Origin: Saprospiraceae bacterium
GTDB taxonomy: Bacteria > Bacteroidota > Bacteroidia > Chitinophagales > Saprospiraceae
Direction of reading: 5' to 3'
DNA: 64,000 bases
Assembly: GCA_016715465.1 (NCBI GenBank)
Contig: JADKAA010000029.1
Span: 1,178,001-1,242,000 of the forward strand
In this document: piece after piece, positions 17,360-26,172 of the stretch
Layout: the number at the start of each line of letters is the position of its first letter
Position numbering within the stretch: the first letter of the stretch is position 1
The notes under the pieces: model-generated
What the model saw: only the letters and a program-made list of their open reading frames with translations
Told to the model about the DNA's origin: nothing
Database searches by the model: none
Position numbers and translations under genes: made by a program

Positions 17360-18191
17360 CAATGAGTTTTTCCGGATGTAAGGATACCTCAAAACTGGCG
17401 GCAGATTTTAACTCTCCATCCAACTGATAAAATACTTCTTCACCGGCCCGGATATTGATTTCCCTGAGAAAGTGGTGACTTATCCTCGGGTCAGCAAGGT
17501 GATTACCCTTTTCCACTTTTATCAACAAGCCCAATCTGGACAAGATGCCCAGCCGGCCACAATAAACCAGGTTTAGTTGGCCATCATCAATGCTGGCCAG
17601 TGGCGATACCATAAAGCCACCCCCGGTCCTTGAGGAATTGGAAATCAGACAAAGCATACACTCCTGTTCAATGGATTCATTGCCAAAACGCAAGAGCAGT
17701 CTTTTTTCTTTGTATTTAAATATCTGCCTTACCACAATGGCGAGATAGCCCAGATGACCACCAATCCATCGTGCCGCCTGCATACTTTTCAGTACTTCCC
17801 CATCGAAACCAAGCCCAATGGTATTGAGAAATAAATAGCCATTGCAGACCCCAACATCCATGCGTCTGTTCTGGTACAATGCCCAGTTGCTGAGTTGTTT
17901 TTCGATGGGGATGGGTCCATATAATTTCCAGTGCAGGTCGTTACCGGTTCCACCCGGCAAAATAGAAACAGGGCTGCCTGGAATGCCGTACTTGTTGATG
18001 AAATAACTGAGGGTGCCGTCACCGCCACAGATAATGGTTTCATCAAAGCCGCTGAGGTCCGCCGGCCATTGGTTTTCAAAGGCGAATACGTCGTGGCCAT
18101 TTTGTTCAAAGTTGCGCTTGGCCATAAAAGCAAGTTTTTTGCCCTTGCCCTTTCCTGAATATGAATTATACAACAAAAGTAAACGTGCCAT
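17346..18191 (-). CDS. Diacylglycerol/sphingosine kinase-like lipid kinase
   Basis: 281 residues from the ATG at 18191 (MARLLLLYNSYSGKG); an in-frame upstream extension to 18263 has no family support. Motifs of the DAGK catalytic domain: NSYSGKGKGKK near the start, TIICGGDGTLSYFINK near 51-66 and LPGGTGNDLHW near 77-87. It phosphorylates a lipid such as diacylglycerol using ATP at the inner membrane. Saprospiria also make sphingolipids, so a sphingoid-base substrate is possible. The gene is convergent with the TraB/GumN gene. Confidence 0.88.
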   Translation of the reverse strand: MARLLLLYNSYSGKGKGKKLAFMAKRNFEQNGHDVFAFENQWPADLSGFDETIICGGDGTLSYFINKYGIPGSPVSILPGGTGNDLHWKLYGPIPIEKQLSNWALYQNRRMDVGVCNGYLFLNTIGLGFDGEVLKSMQAARWIGGHLGYLAIVVRQIFKYKEKRLLLRFGNESIEQECMLCLISNSSRTGGGFMVSPLASIDDGQLNLVYCGRLGILSRLGLLIKVEKGNHLADPRISHHFLREINIRAGEEVFYQLDGELKSAASFEVSLHPEKLIVRAG

Positions 18192-18253
18192 CGATCTGTA
18201 ATGATTACCCAACAAAGATGGCAAAATATTCCATTTGGAATACAAGTACCACC

Positions 18254-18279
18254 CAACTTTCAAAATATACTGAAAGTTG
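18254..18279. promoter_or_regulatory. Perfect 8-bp inverted repeat between divergent genes
   Basis: CAACTTTC (18254-18261) and GAAAGTTG (18272-18279) separated by 10 bases. It lies between the starts of the lipid kinase (18191, minus) and the TfoX-like gene (18331, plus), so an operator for either or both is plausible. Confidence 0.45.
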
Positions 18280-18330
18280 AAAAATTAGCTGGCAAGGTAT
18301 TCAGTAATTTAAAAAGTATTAAATTGCATC

Positions 18331-18669
18331 ATGGCATATGACGAATCATTGGCAGAAAGGGTCAGGACTTGCCTGGCTGAACTCAATCCGATCGAAGAAA
18401 AAAGCATGATGGGAGGTCTGGTTTTTATGTACAAAGATAAAATGTGCGTGGGCATCCTGAAGGACGAACTCATGTGCAGAATTGACCCGGAAATACAAGA
18501 TGAGGTGGTTGAAAAGCCAGGCTGCCGGATGATGGATTTTACCAAAAGACCCATGAAAGGATATATCCTGGTTGACGATACCGGCATGGGCAAACAAAAA
18601 GATCTGGAATATTGGATTGACCTTGCAATTGAGTTTAATGCAAGGGCAAAATCTTCCAAAAAAAAATAA
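18331..18669 (+). CDS. TfoX N-terminal domain protein
   Basis: 112 residues. The whole protein is one TfoX_N domain: MAYDESLAERVR, then KSMMGGLVFMYKDKMCVGI near 28-46 and FTKRPMKGYILVDD near 70-83. It ends in a Lys-rich tail. TfoX/Sxy regulates competence in gamma-proteobacteria, but stand-alone TfoX_N proteins are widespread and mostly uncharacterised. No TfoX C-terminal domain is present. Monocistronic. Confidence 0.88.
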   Translation: MAYDESLAERVRTCLAELNPIEEKSMMGGLVFMYKDKMCVGILKDELMCRIDPEIQDEVVEKPGCRMMDFTKRPMKGYILVDDTGMGKQKDLEYWIDLAIEFNARAKSSKKK

Positions 18670-18739
18670 GCCCATGACATCACCCTTGCCCTGGACCTAT
18701 TTCATCAAATAAAAATTTTTCTACACGTTTTTACTTCAC

Positions 18740-19627
18740 CTATTCGTGATCAAATGTTTTGAAGGTAAATACCCTGGATACATTGAACCCAAAATGTATG
18801 TCCCCATCCAGCCAGTTGCCCACCGTCTCTGTGATAAATCCTTTTTCAATCATGGAAGTGGAGTTGGTAAAATGCAATTGGAATACGTGTCCTCCGGTTT
18901 CAATGTCAAACCCAATAGAAAGGGAGTTTTTATAATTTGGGGAAATCTGATCCGGCAGCACGTAGATGTATTCACAATTGAGTGCCATCCTTTTGGATAA
19001 TTTGATCCTTCCGGCACCGGCAACTGCATATACATCATTCTTTTCTGCCAGGGTAGCCACCAGGTTGCGGTGAACCACAGTAGGTGAAACCTGAAGCGAA
19101 AAGCCGTCCGAAAATTTCCTGCCCAGGATGAGTTGGAAAGTATAGTACAGCCGATTGATGAAATAATTGTCCCTTTCGGGATTGGCAAAAGGTATGGTCT
19201 TCACGGCTGAGCTTGCAAACAGCGCGGCGGTAAAGGGCATATTTCTTTTCCCACTGCTTTGACGCAGAAACTTAAACTTTCCAAAAACATCATAGGTCTT
19301 TTCATAGGAACTCCTGCCAAAGCCCACCATGAGCCGGTTGGAGATGCCGTAATCGCCCCCGATCCGTATGGTGCTGGCATCAAGACCAAAGAGCTCCTGG
19401 ATGCCTCCATTGATGAAACCAAAACGGTGAGAAATTTTAAAGTCAAACACACCGGCAGCGGTATTCTCCAGGGAATGCAGATTGATCACACGGTTGGTCT
19501 TGAAGGCAGCAGTGGTGTAATCAATGGTCTCCTCTTCTCCAAGCAAAGAGAGCAGATCTTCTTCCTGCGAAAATGCTGCTGTGGACCAAAAGGAAAGTAA
19601 ACAAAAAATGAGGAGTTGGTGTTTCAT
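18740..19627 (-). CDS. DUF5777 outer-membrane beta-barrel protein
   Basis: 295 residues with signal peptide MKHQLLIFCLLSFWSTAAFSQ. The rest shows alternating beta strands ending in aromatic residues, as in outer-membrane barrels. The opening INLHSLENTAAGVFDFKISHRFG (near 49-71) is characteristic of DUF5777. In Bacteroidota this family usually stands next to YceI and cytochrome genes, as here. It is the last gene of the block that starts with the heme lipoproteins, 5 bases after YceI. Suggested role: an outer-membrane channel or sheath for the neighbouring carrier or heme proteins; this is inference. Confidence 0.82.
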   Translation of the reverse strand: MKHQLLIFCLLSFWSTAAFSQEEDLLSLLGEEETIDYTTAAFKTNRVINLHSLENTAAGVFDFKISHRFGFINGGIQELFGLDASTIRIGGDYGISNRLMVGFGRSSYEKTYDVFGKFKFLRQSSGKRNMPFTAALFASSAVKTIPFANPERDNYFINRLYYTFQLILGRKFSDGFSLQVSPTVVHRNLVATLAEKNDVYAVAGAGRIKLSKRMALNCEYIYVLPDQISPNYKNSLSIGFDIETGGHVFQLHFTNSTSMIEKGFITETVGNWLDGDIHFGFNVSRVFTFKTFDHE

Positions 19628-19632
19628 GATCG

Positions 19633-20181
19633 CTATTTGAACGCAAGATAATCAGCAGTAATTTCAATGTCAACTTCTTTGGCAATATTATCCTTGACCA
19701 AAGAAGGGATATCTATTTTGTAATTGGCCAGCAGCACCCTGATTTTGGAAGACCCCGAAATTTTTCCGCCCTTGACGATGATGGTTCCTTTCGCCGTGAC
19801 GGGCTTGGAAACTCCGTGGATATCCAGATTACCTTTGAGCATAACCGGATACGTTCCATCTTTGTCAATTTTTACTTCAGTAATGTTTTCAATCTTTCCT
19901 TTAAAGGTGGCCTTCGGGTATTTGCTGCTTTCCATATAGTTTTCATTGAAATGTTCCTGCATCAGGGCTTTTTCAAAACGGAACGCTTTTATCAGTACGC
20001 CCCACTCCATCGCGCCGGTTGCAAAATCAACCACAGAAGTTGCTTTGTTGTTTACCGCTTCGATCTTTTCCATATTGGTATGGGAATGGAATGAAACCGT
20101 CCCTTCTTTGGTAAAATATTTTTGACTAAAGGCCGGCAACATGTTTGCGACAAAGGCCAGGCCCAGGATTACTTTTTTCAT
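19633..20181 (-). CDS. YceI family periplasmic protein (copy 1)
   Basis: 182 residues from the ATG at 20181, chosen because a signal peptide starts there (MKKVILGLAFVANMLPAFSQ); the frame is open further upstream without homology. YceI proteins are lipocalin-like barrels that bind polyisoprenoids. Typical features are GTVSFHSHTNMEKIEAVNNK near 27-46, HFNENYMESSKYPKATFKG near 78-96, and KGNLDIHGVSKPVTAKG near 113-129. A second YceI gene lies at 25547-26086 in the same block. Confidence 0.9.
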   Translation of the reverse strand: MKKVILGLAFVANMLPAFSQKYFTKEGTVSFHSHTNMEKIEAVNNKATSVVDFATGAMEWGVLIKAFRFEKALMQEHFNENYMESSKYPKATFKGKIENITEVKIDKDGTYPVMLKGNLDIHGVSKPVTAKGTIIVKGGKISGSSKIRVLLANYKIDIPSLVKDNIAKEVDIEITADYLAFK

Positions 20182-20215
20182 GGAAACAGAATTTATTTTT
20201 GTAATTTTTAATTTT

Positions 20216-20620
20216 CTATTTAACGACAACGGCTTGAACAAGGACAACATCCATGAGATAACCTGTGCATTTTCCCTTGATGGTAATGTTAGTTCCTGTG
20301 GATGCCATAGCAGGGTCAAAGCCATCTTCCATTTCACAAATGACGGATGACATTTCGTTTGACGTTTTAAGGTACACCGATGTTTTACCAGCGCTCACTT
20401 CCACCTTGGAAACTTGTCCGGAAACCTGAATGACTTTGTCCAGGTATTTGCCGTTGGCCTCCGTTTCATTGGATTCAAAAGCAGTAAGCAGATCATTTGG
20501 GGTAAGGCTTATGTCGGCACTGGAACCAGAAAGACTGGATACGGGTCTGTTGTAGTGATAATAACCAAATCCTGCGCCCAGGATACCAAGGATAATGACT
20601 ATATAGATGATTTTTTTCAT
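20216..20620 (-). CDS. Membrane-anchored OB-fold (tRNA_anti-like) protein
   Basis: 134 residues from the ATG at 20620; the frame is open 8 codons further upstream. One N-terminal membrane helix (KKIIYIVIILGILGAGFGYY) anchors a small domain: LTPNDLLTAFESNETEANGKYLD, then VIQVSGQVSKVEVS and INIT-type strands ending in GKCTGYLMDVVLVQAVV. The pattern matches the tRNA_anti-like OB-fold family of Bacteroidota. It stands between a heme lipoprotein gene and YceI, 34 to 21 bases from each, so it is probably cotranscribed. Function unknown. Confidence 0.75.
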   Translation of the reverse strand: MKKIIYIVIILGILGAGFGYYHYNRPVSSLSGSSADISLTPNDLLTAFESNETEANGKYLDKVIQVSGQVSKVEVSAGKTSVYLKTSNEMSSVICEMEDGFDPAMASTGTNITIKGKCTGYLMDVVLVQAVVVK

Positions 20621-20640
20621 GATGCTAAAATTTGAAAATT

Positions 20641-21009
20641 TCAATTATTGAGCGCACCCTGCGTAATCCACTGCTCAATTTTGCTTATTTGACAATCTGT
20701 AAGTTTGGAAGTATTTTGGGGCATAGGACTATACCCCGACTGATGTTTGATGCTGCCCAGCAAGCCCCCATTATCCACATATTTTTTTAACTTGTCATAA
20801 CCTTCCAAATCGATGTTTCCCTTTAAGGAAACTGAATTGTGGCACACAAGACAGTTGTTTTTTATAATGCTGGATATGTCATTGGTATAACTCATGTTTT
20901 CCACCACACACTGACCTGAAGGATACAGGGTCTCTTCGTTGTCATAATAACATGAAGTGATCGCCACTGTTACAAAAAGCATCCATTTAATTGTTCTTTG
21001 CACCCTCAT
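20641..21009 (-). CDS. Small cytochrome c-like lipoprotein
   Basis: 122 residues. A lipoprotein signal with a lipobox-like end (VTVAITSC) gives a mature N-terminal Cys at residue 20. One heme-attachment motif CLVCH is seen near 53-57 in the context ISSIIKNNCLVCHN. Downstream MPQNTSKLTDCQISKIEQWI offers a Met axial ligand and the WI-QGA ending of Planctomycete-type cytochrome domains. Its start overlaps the preceding heme gene by 23 bases. It probably sits in the periplasm on the outer or inner membrane and carries one c-type heme. Confidence 0.8.
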   Translation of the reverse strand: MRVQRTIKWMLFVTVAITSCYYDNEETLYPSGQCVVENMSYTNDISSIIKNNCLVCHNSVSLKGNIDLEGYDKLKKYVDNGGLLGSIKHQSGYSPMPQNTSKLTDCQISKIEQWITQGALNN

Positions 21010-21764
21010 CTATCCACTTTTTTATTTTGTTTATTGAACATGTATCCAGTTTAGACCCATTGTAAGGCATTTTCACGTAACCCTGTGCCCATTGAATAGA
21101 CGCCAGAAAATCACCTTTGTTTACAGAAGCCAAAAGATAATCATAATTATCAAGCCTCACTCCACCAGAAATATTGGTACTTTTATGACAGCCAATGCAC
21201 TGTTTGTCAATTATTTTCTTTACCACACCGCTGTAGGTAACCCCTTCGGTGGAACAAGCTGCGGGTAAGCCATAATTTGGATTACACGTCTCATTTTTAG
21301 CCCCCTGCTGGATCCATTTGGAAATCGTAGCTATTTGAGCCGTTGTGAGTTTGGCCATGGACGGAGGTGGCATGACATCGTTTTGTTTGCTCGTGGTGAT
21401 TACTTCATATAATTCGCTTTCTCCGGGATTCCCTGCCTTGACTTTGCCGGTGGAAATTATCTTTTGGTAATTTTCCATGTTTACGCCCTCTTCATAGGTA
21501 CCTGCCCCGTGGCAGCCGCTGATGGCGCAATTTTGCCTTAGGATGGGCAGTACATCCATTTCAAAATAAACCTTGTTGGAATTACACCGCACACCGGTGA
21601 GGTCGATACCCGAATTGGTATTTATGGATGTGGTATCCTTTGACATGGTATCTTGCGGATCCACCACGACAATGCCAGGATCGTGGGTGCATGCCGGACC
21701 TGTAACTATATACAGGAAACCTGTTAAGACTGCCGCTAAAAAAAAAAATTTGCCTTGCTTTCAT
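20987..21764 (-). CDS. Diheme cytochrome c-like lipoprotein, signal peptide out of frame at an 11-T run
   Basis: The main frame (about 226 residues from GTG 21667) has two heme-type motifs: CAISGCH, spaced CX4CH, and the canonical CIGCH. Each is followed by a WI-GA-N ending, so the protein is two fused cytochrome domains. MPPPSMAKLTTAQI supplies a likely Met ligand. The main frame lacks a signal peptide, but an ATG at 21764 starts MKARQIFF and meets a run of 11 T on the minus strand (21748-21738). With 10 T it would read straight into LAAVLTGFLYIVTGPAC, a perfect lipoprotein signal, and on into the main frame. So the gene is one T too long as given. Causes could be a sequencing error, phase variation, or slippage that restores the frame. 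Confidence 0.8.
21738..21748 (-). repeat. Homopolymer of 11 T (minus strand) inside a signal-peptide coding region
   Basis: Eleven A on the plus strand. Ten would keep the start at 21764 in frame with the cytochrome. This length is in the range where both polymerases and sequencers slip. Confidence 0.9.
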
Positions 21765-21996
21765 TTTACAAATATTCACAAAATAACGGCTCTTATCTGC
21801 TCATTGGTGTGCATGTAATGCTGAATTGGAAAATATGGTGCCTGAAACGGCATTTGGCAGCTCCTCCGCCTTAAAAATAAGGGTATTGCCCCAGCAATTT
21901 TCACATCATAAGTAACAAAAAACAGTGCTTTAATACCAATTGGAGCCCCTTGATGGCTTGGTTATCCAAATCCATGCTGAATACTACCCAATGATA
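21765..21996. other. Intergenic stretch between cytochrome genes and the LytTR regulator
   Basis: About 230 bases with no gene. No strong TAnnTTTG promoter and no hairpin terminator were found on the minus strand. Whether the regulator pair and the cytochrome genes share a transcript is unclear. Confidence 0.5.
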
Positions 21997-22737
21997 TCAC
22001 CCTTTACCTCGTATCCACTCCTTAAACTCAGGAGTTTTTTCTGTACTTACAATGATGTCGCCTTTAAACTCCGGATTTAACTTTAAATTTATGCGCGCTT
22101 TGCTGTAAGTACTCATTTGCTGAATGGTGTCCATTTGGACAATGAACTGTCTGTTGACCCTGAAAAATTGTTTTGGATCAAGCATGGCCTCCAGGTCCTG
22201 TAACTTATAATCGGAAGCGACCTTTAGTCCGTTGTTTTGCACAAAGTAACCTATCTTATATTCTGAATATATATAAGCTATGTCCTGGGTTTTAACCACG
22301 GTAAGTTTATTTCCAAATTTAATTAAAAACCGACCCTTTACTTCGGTAATACCTGGTGCCATTTCCAAATTTTTCACGGAACTCTTCATACTAATCCTGC
22401 CTATGGCTTCCATCAATTCTTCTTTTTTTACCGGTTTAAGCAAATAATCAATGGCGTTTTGTCTGAAAGCATTGACCGCAAATTCTGAATAAGCGGTGGT
22501 AAAGATTACCTTGCTTTGTATGTCCATAATTTTAAACAGTTCAAAACTATTACCATCGGCAACCTGAATATCCATAAATATGATCTGTGGATGGGCATGG
22601 GTCAAAAGGTAATTGGCCACTTCTTCCACGGATTCAAATATACCTGCATTTTCCATTTGCGGATCAATCTCTTTCAACATGCGTACCAGCCGTTGGGAAG
22701 CAATCATTTCGTCTTCGACAATTAGATAATCTATCAT
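21997..22737 (-). CDS. LytTR-family response regulator
   Basis: 246 residues. Receiver domain: acidic pair DE near 9-10, phosphoacceptor Asp in IIFMDIQVADG near 53-63, TTAYS near 84 and KP near 106. The LytTR DNA-binding domain follows from about 135 (FLIKFGNKLTVVKTQDIAYI, then FFRVNRQFIVQMDTI). Its start overlaps the end of the histidine kinase gene (ATGA), so the two form a coupled LytS/LytR-type pair. Probable targets are the adjacent YceI/cytochrome/barrel genes; that is inferred from position only. Confidence 0.93.
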   Translation of the reverse strand: MIDYLIVEDEMIASQRLVRMLKEIDPQMENAGIFESVEEVANYLLTHAHPQIIFMDIQVADGNSFELFKIMDIQSKVIFTTAYSEFAVNAFRQNAIDYLLKPVKKEELMEAIGRISMKSSVKNLEMAPGITEVKGRFLIKFGNKLTVVKTQDIAYIYSEYKIGYFVQNNGLKVASDYKLQDLEAMLDPKQFFRVNRQFIVQMDTIQQMSTYSKARINLKLNPEFKGDIIVSTEKTPEFKEWIRGKG

Positions 22738-25544
22738 TTTACATTGGCAATTATGGGTAATAAAAAAGTATATACATTGTCATGTTCTTCAATTCTGGGC
22801 ATTTTTTGACCAAGAAACCGGTACCGCTCCAGGATGTTGTGATTTCCAATTCCAAGTGAAATTTTTCTGGAAATTTTAAGATTTTTTTGATTGCTCACAA
22901 TAAGATACTCCCCTTTTATAGCGATGTCAACCTGAAGAGGTTTTTGCCGGCTCACTTCATTGTGTTTTACTGCATTTTCTACGATCATTTGCAACGTCAT
23001 AGGGGGTATAAGGATGTCACCCGCCCTTTGATGTACTTCCTCATGGATAAACACCACCAGGTTTTGGCCAAACCTCTCCTTAAGGATATTTCGATAAGAC
23101 GTCAGGAGACTGAGTTCTTCGGTGAGTGTAACTAATTCTTTGTTGCCCATCTGTGACAGACTGCGAAAAAAATCGGTGAGGTTTTCTGTAAAGCGAATAC
23201 CCCTTTGCGGGTCTTCTTCAATCAAGCCAATCAGGGTATTGAGCGTGTTAAATAAAAAATGCGGGTCCAGCTGACTTTTAAGATTAATGAGTTCCGTTTC
23301 CACCATCTTTCTGGCAAGTTCAGACTTGAGCAAGGCCATGTTCTTTTGCTTTTGCTGCAACCAGTAAAACAACAACCCAGTTACCAGCGCCAACAGGCTA
23401 AAAAACCACCAGGTGGTGTAAAATGCCCTATGTATCCTGAATGTATATTTCGCTATTGGCTCGTCCGAAAAATAATTATTTTCTGATGCTTTCACCACAA
23501 AGGTATAATTCCCTGGTCTGAGGTGTGGATAGGATACCACCCTGTCGCGGGTTACCCTCCATTCGGTATCAAAGCCATGCAACTTATACGCATATTGAAT
23601 GGATACCGGATTGGATATCCAACCTGCCGTAAAAGTAAAGCGCAAGTTATTTTGCTGTTGTGAAAATGCGCTGGTATGCCTGGGAACAGATTCAAGGTTA
23701 ACCTCAATTTTTTCAAGAAGGGTTACAGGATGCTTTTTATAGACACCATGAGCCGGGGAAAACCGAACCACATCACCACCCGCACAAAAATAAATATCAT
23801 TACCTGCATGGGTATAGTTGTTTAGAAACGGAATTATGTTGTCTTTGTATCCCTGGTTGGCAAAAGGTAAAACGTGATTATCGCCGAGGTCGATTATATC
23901 GGTGGTGGATGTCCTGATCACCAGCATTTGATTGTTTCCAAACCTTACAAGAGACGATATATGATTTTTTATGGAAAAGGTGTTGGGAACGATGTACCAT
24001 TTTCCTGAAGTGTATCTTACAATGCCTAAATCAACCGAAGCAAAATAAACGCTGGAGTCATTGCCTTCCGCTATGGAATAAACTGACCCAAGTTTGTATT
24101 TTTTTCCATCACCCTGATTGAGGATGGACTTTATCTCAAACTTGCCCTGCGTGGAAATTAATCCAATGCCGTTTCGATCTTTGCCATACCATTTATTCCC
24201 TTGTTTATCTACATAAATATCAAAAACATAAGCTGTAAGTACATCGTCTATTGATTTATTACCAGGAGTGGGAAGACCCCGCGCATCAATGGCCATGCTT
24301 TTTACACCGGCCAATGTTGAAATTTCCACCACATTCTTTGCCACCTTTTCCATATCCAGAATGGTATTGTCATCAAGACCCAGCAACTTTCCAATTTTAA
24401 TAACTTTCCGGGTAGTTGGTTCATAAAGAAATAAACCATTAGAAAAGGTACCGATCCATATATAATTTCCGATTAGACGCAATACAGTGATATTTTCCGC
24501 GGGCAAAATGGCTTCACTTTCCGATGCTGTAATGGCTGAATTCTTGTAGATACCTTTTTCAGTACCCAGAAAAAAAGTCAGATTGTGGTATAGTATGGCC
24601 TGAACTTCGTGTCGCAAATTCAAGCGAAAATTCATAAAATATAGATTTGACTTCAATACCGTGCTTTTGCCTGTTGCCAGCCATAGATTATTTTCATTGT
24701 CCACAAAAAGGGAGGTTGCTCTCTGCTGGTTTTCTGACAAATTTAGCACTGTGCTTTGTCCGTCATGATGATCTAAAATGCGATTTCCCGCATGAATGAA
24801 TAAATTTTCCCTATGATGTACCAGGTTATGAATCTTTTCATTCTTTGGGTTCTGATATATAGTCCGGATACGCATTTCCGGACCTTCAATTTTAAAAACG
24901 GATTTATCGTAGGTAGCTGCCGTTATGTCATCATTCTGGTTAAGACACATTTTTACAATGATGTAGTCCGGAAGGTTTTCTACAATTCCTTTTTTTACAA
25001 AACCCTTCGATGAAGATTTAAAAATATCTATGCCCTTATCTGAAGCAAGAAAGAGTTCGCCATTTTGCTTAAGTACCATATCGTAAATATCAACCGAAGA
25101 CAAAGCGCTGAGCTTGGATATGACTTTATCACCTAGCAACATATACACGCCATCTCCGTAAGAAGATACAATGACAGAATCCGAAGCAGTAAATTCTATG
25201 TCCGAAATCGGAAACCGGGTAAAAGAGTGCAAAGTATCAATCGCCTTGCGTGTTTCTGCGTTCAAAATAAAAATATCACCTCCATGACTTCCTGCATAAA
25301 TCAAGCCTTTGTGGTGGCAAATGAAGTCGATTTCGTGAGGTGTGTGCCGGAGTACCATTTGATCATCATAACCGTCATAAACCACTACTCCCTTATTTGT
25401 TGCCATCCAAATGAAGCCAAAACTATCCTGAGACATTCGGTTGATCCTTAATCCCTCAGACAATTCAATTTCCCGATATATCAGTTGCTGACCGGCTAAT
25501 GTCAAGGCAAAAAACCAAAAACAAAGCGAAAAATACTTCCTCAT
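22734..25544 (-). CDS. LytS-type sensor histidine kinase with periplasmic propeller
   Basis: 936 residues. Signal peptide (MRKYFSLCFWFFALTLAGQ), then a long two-component-regulator propeller (about 25-600) with repeats such as SFGFIWMATNKGVVVYDG. A Y_Y_Y domain follows (YAYKLHGFDTEWR near 620) and one membrane helix (TWWFFSLLALVTGLLFYWL near 705). The His_kinase domain has LKSQLDPHFLFNTLNTLIG, with the phospho-accepting His in DPHFLFN. The ATPase part reads PPMTLQMIVENAVKHNE and GIGNHNILERY. It thus senses a periplasmic ligand and signals to the LytTR regulator. It starts 2 bases after the YceI gene, so YceI, kinase and regulator form one operon. Confidence 0.93.
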   Translation of the reverse strand: MRKYFSLCFWFFALTLAGQQLIYREIELSEGLRINRMSQDSFGFIWMATNKGVVVYDGYDDQMVLRHTPHEIDFICHHKGLIYAGSHGGDIFILNAETRKAIDTLHSFTRFPISDIEFTASDSVIVSSYGDGVYMLLGDKVISKLSALSSVDIYDMVLKQNGELFLASDKGIDIFKSSSKGFVKKGIVENLPDYIIVKMCLNQNDDITAATYDKSVFKIEGPEMRIRTIYQNPKNEKIHNLVHHRENLFIHAGNRILDHHDGQSTVLNLSENQQRATSLFVDNENNLWLATGKSTVLKSNLYFMNFRLNLRHEVQAILYHNLTFFLGTEKGIYKNSAITASESEAILPAENITVLRLIGNYIWIGTFSNGLFLYEPTTRKVIKIGKLLGLDDNTILDMEKVAKNVVEISTLAGVKSMAIDARGLPTPGNKSIDDVLTAYVFDIYVDKQGNKWYGKDRNGIGLISTQGKFEIKSILNQGDGKKYKLGSVYSIAEGNDSSVYFASVDLGIVRYTSGKWYIVPNTFSIKNHISSLVRFGNNQMLVIRTSTTDIIDLGDNHVLPFANQGYKDNIIPFLNNYTHAGNDIYFCAGGDVVRFSPAHGVYKKHPVTLLEKIEVNLESVPRHTSAFSQQQNNLRFTFTAGWISNPVSIQYAYKLHGFDTEWRVTRDRVVSYPHLRPGNYTFVVKASENNYFSDEPIAKYTFRIHRAFYTTWWFFSLLALVTGLLFYWLQQKQKNMALLKSELARKMVETELINLKSQLDPHFLFNTLNTLIGLIEEDPQRGIRFTENLTDFFRSLSQMGNKELVTLTEELSLLTSYRNILKERFGQNLVVFIHEEVHQRAGDILIPPMTLQMIVENAVKHNEVSRQKPLQVDIAIKGEYLIVSNQKNLKISRKISLGIGNHNILERYRFLGQKMPRIEEHDNVYTFLLPIIANVK

Positions 25545-25546
25545 CT

Positions 25547-26086
25547 TTAACGTTGTAAAACTCCCCTGACACTTACATTAATGATGGTGGAAATTTTTTT
25601 ACTGACTATCCTGGGCACGTGGATGTCGTAGTCGTCCAGTAAGACATCAAATTTTCCTGAAAAAATCATTTCAATTCCGTCGTAACTTAAGTCTAGTTCA
25701 ATAATTGCTTCATTTGTTTTACCATGAATACTCAACATTCCTTTGGCGCGTACTTTCTGTAATTTTCCCTCAACAATGGGTTCAATGATTTTACCTACAA
25801 AAGCAGCGTCAGGAAATTCATCAATTTCCATATAATTTTCATAAAAGTGTTCTTTCTGCAAGGGATTGTTGAATCCTTCGAAACTTTTCATGGCTACCTT
25901 AAATGAATAATTTCCTGTAGTGATATTTATTGCACCAATGAGATGAGCAGAACCCGCTTTAATGGTTTCAAGGGGCGCCTGTGACACAAAATTAAGTTTT
26001 CCTTTCGTTGTTTTCAATATACCACTTTGTGCTCCTGTAAAGGAAGGCAATATTTCAATGACCAAAAGAAGTAGAAAATAACGCAT
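25547..26086 (-). CDS. YceI family periplasmic protein (copy 2)
   Basis: 179 residues with a signal peptide (MRYFLLLLVIEILPSFTGAQ). YceI landmarks: GKLNFVSQAPLETIKAGSAH near 29-48, KEHFYENYMEIDEFPDAAFVG near 78-98, and GMLSIHGKTNEAIIELD near 115-131. The fold binds polyisoprenoid lipids. The first gene of the operon that continues into the propeller kinase, so it may bind the signal sensed by that kinase. It is clearly diverged from copy 1 and is not a recent duplicate. Confidence 0.88.
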   Translation of the reverse strand: MRYFLLLLVIEILPSFTGAQSGILKTTKGKLNFVSQAPLETIKAGSAHLIGAINITTGNYSFKVAMKSFEGFNNPLQKEHFYENYMEIDEFPDAAFVGKIIEPIVEGKLQKVRAKGMLSIHGKTNEAIIELDLSYDGIEMIFSGKFDVLLDDYDIHVPRIVSKKISTIINVSVRGVLQR

Positions 26087-26172
26087 GGATCAAAATTAAG
26101 CTTATCGCTTTAAATACAGTTATTTAATACCCGAAACTGCAAAATATTACATTGAGACCGTAAGTACAAAAA

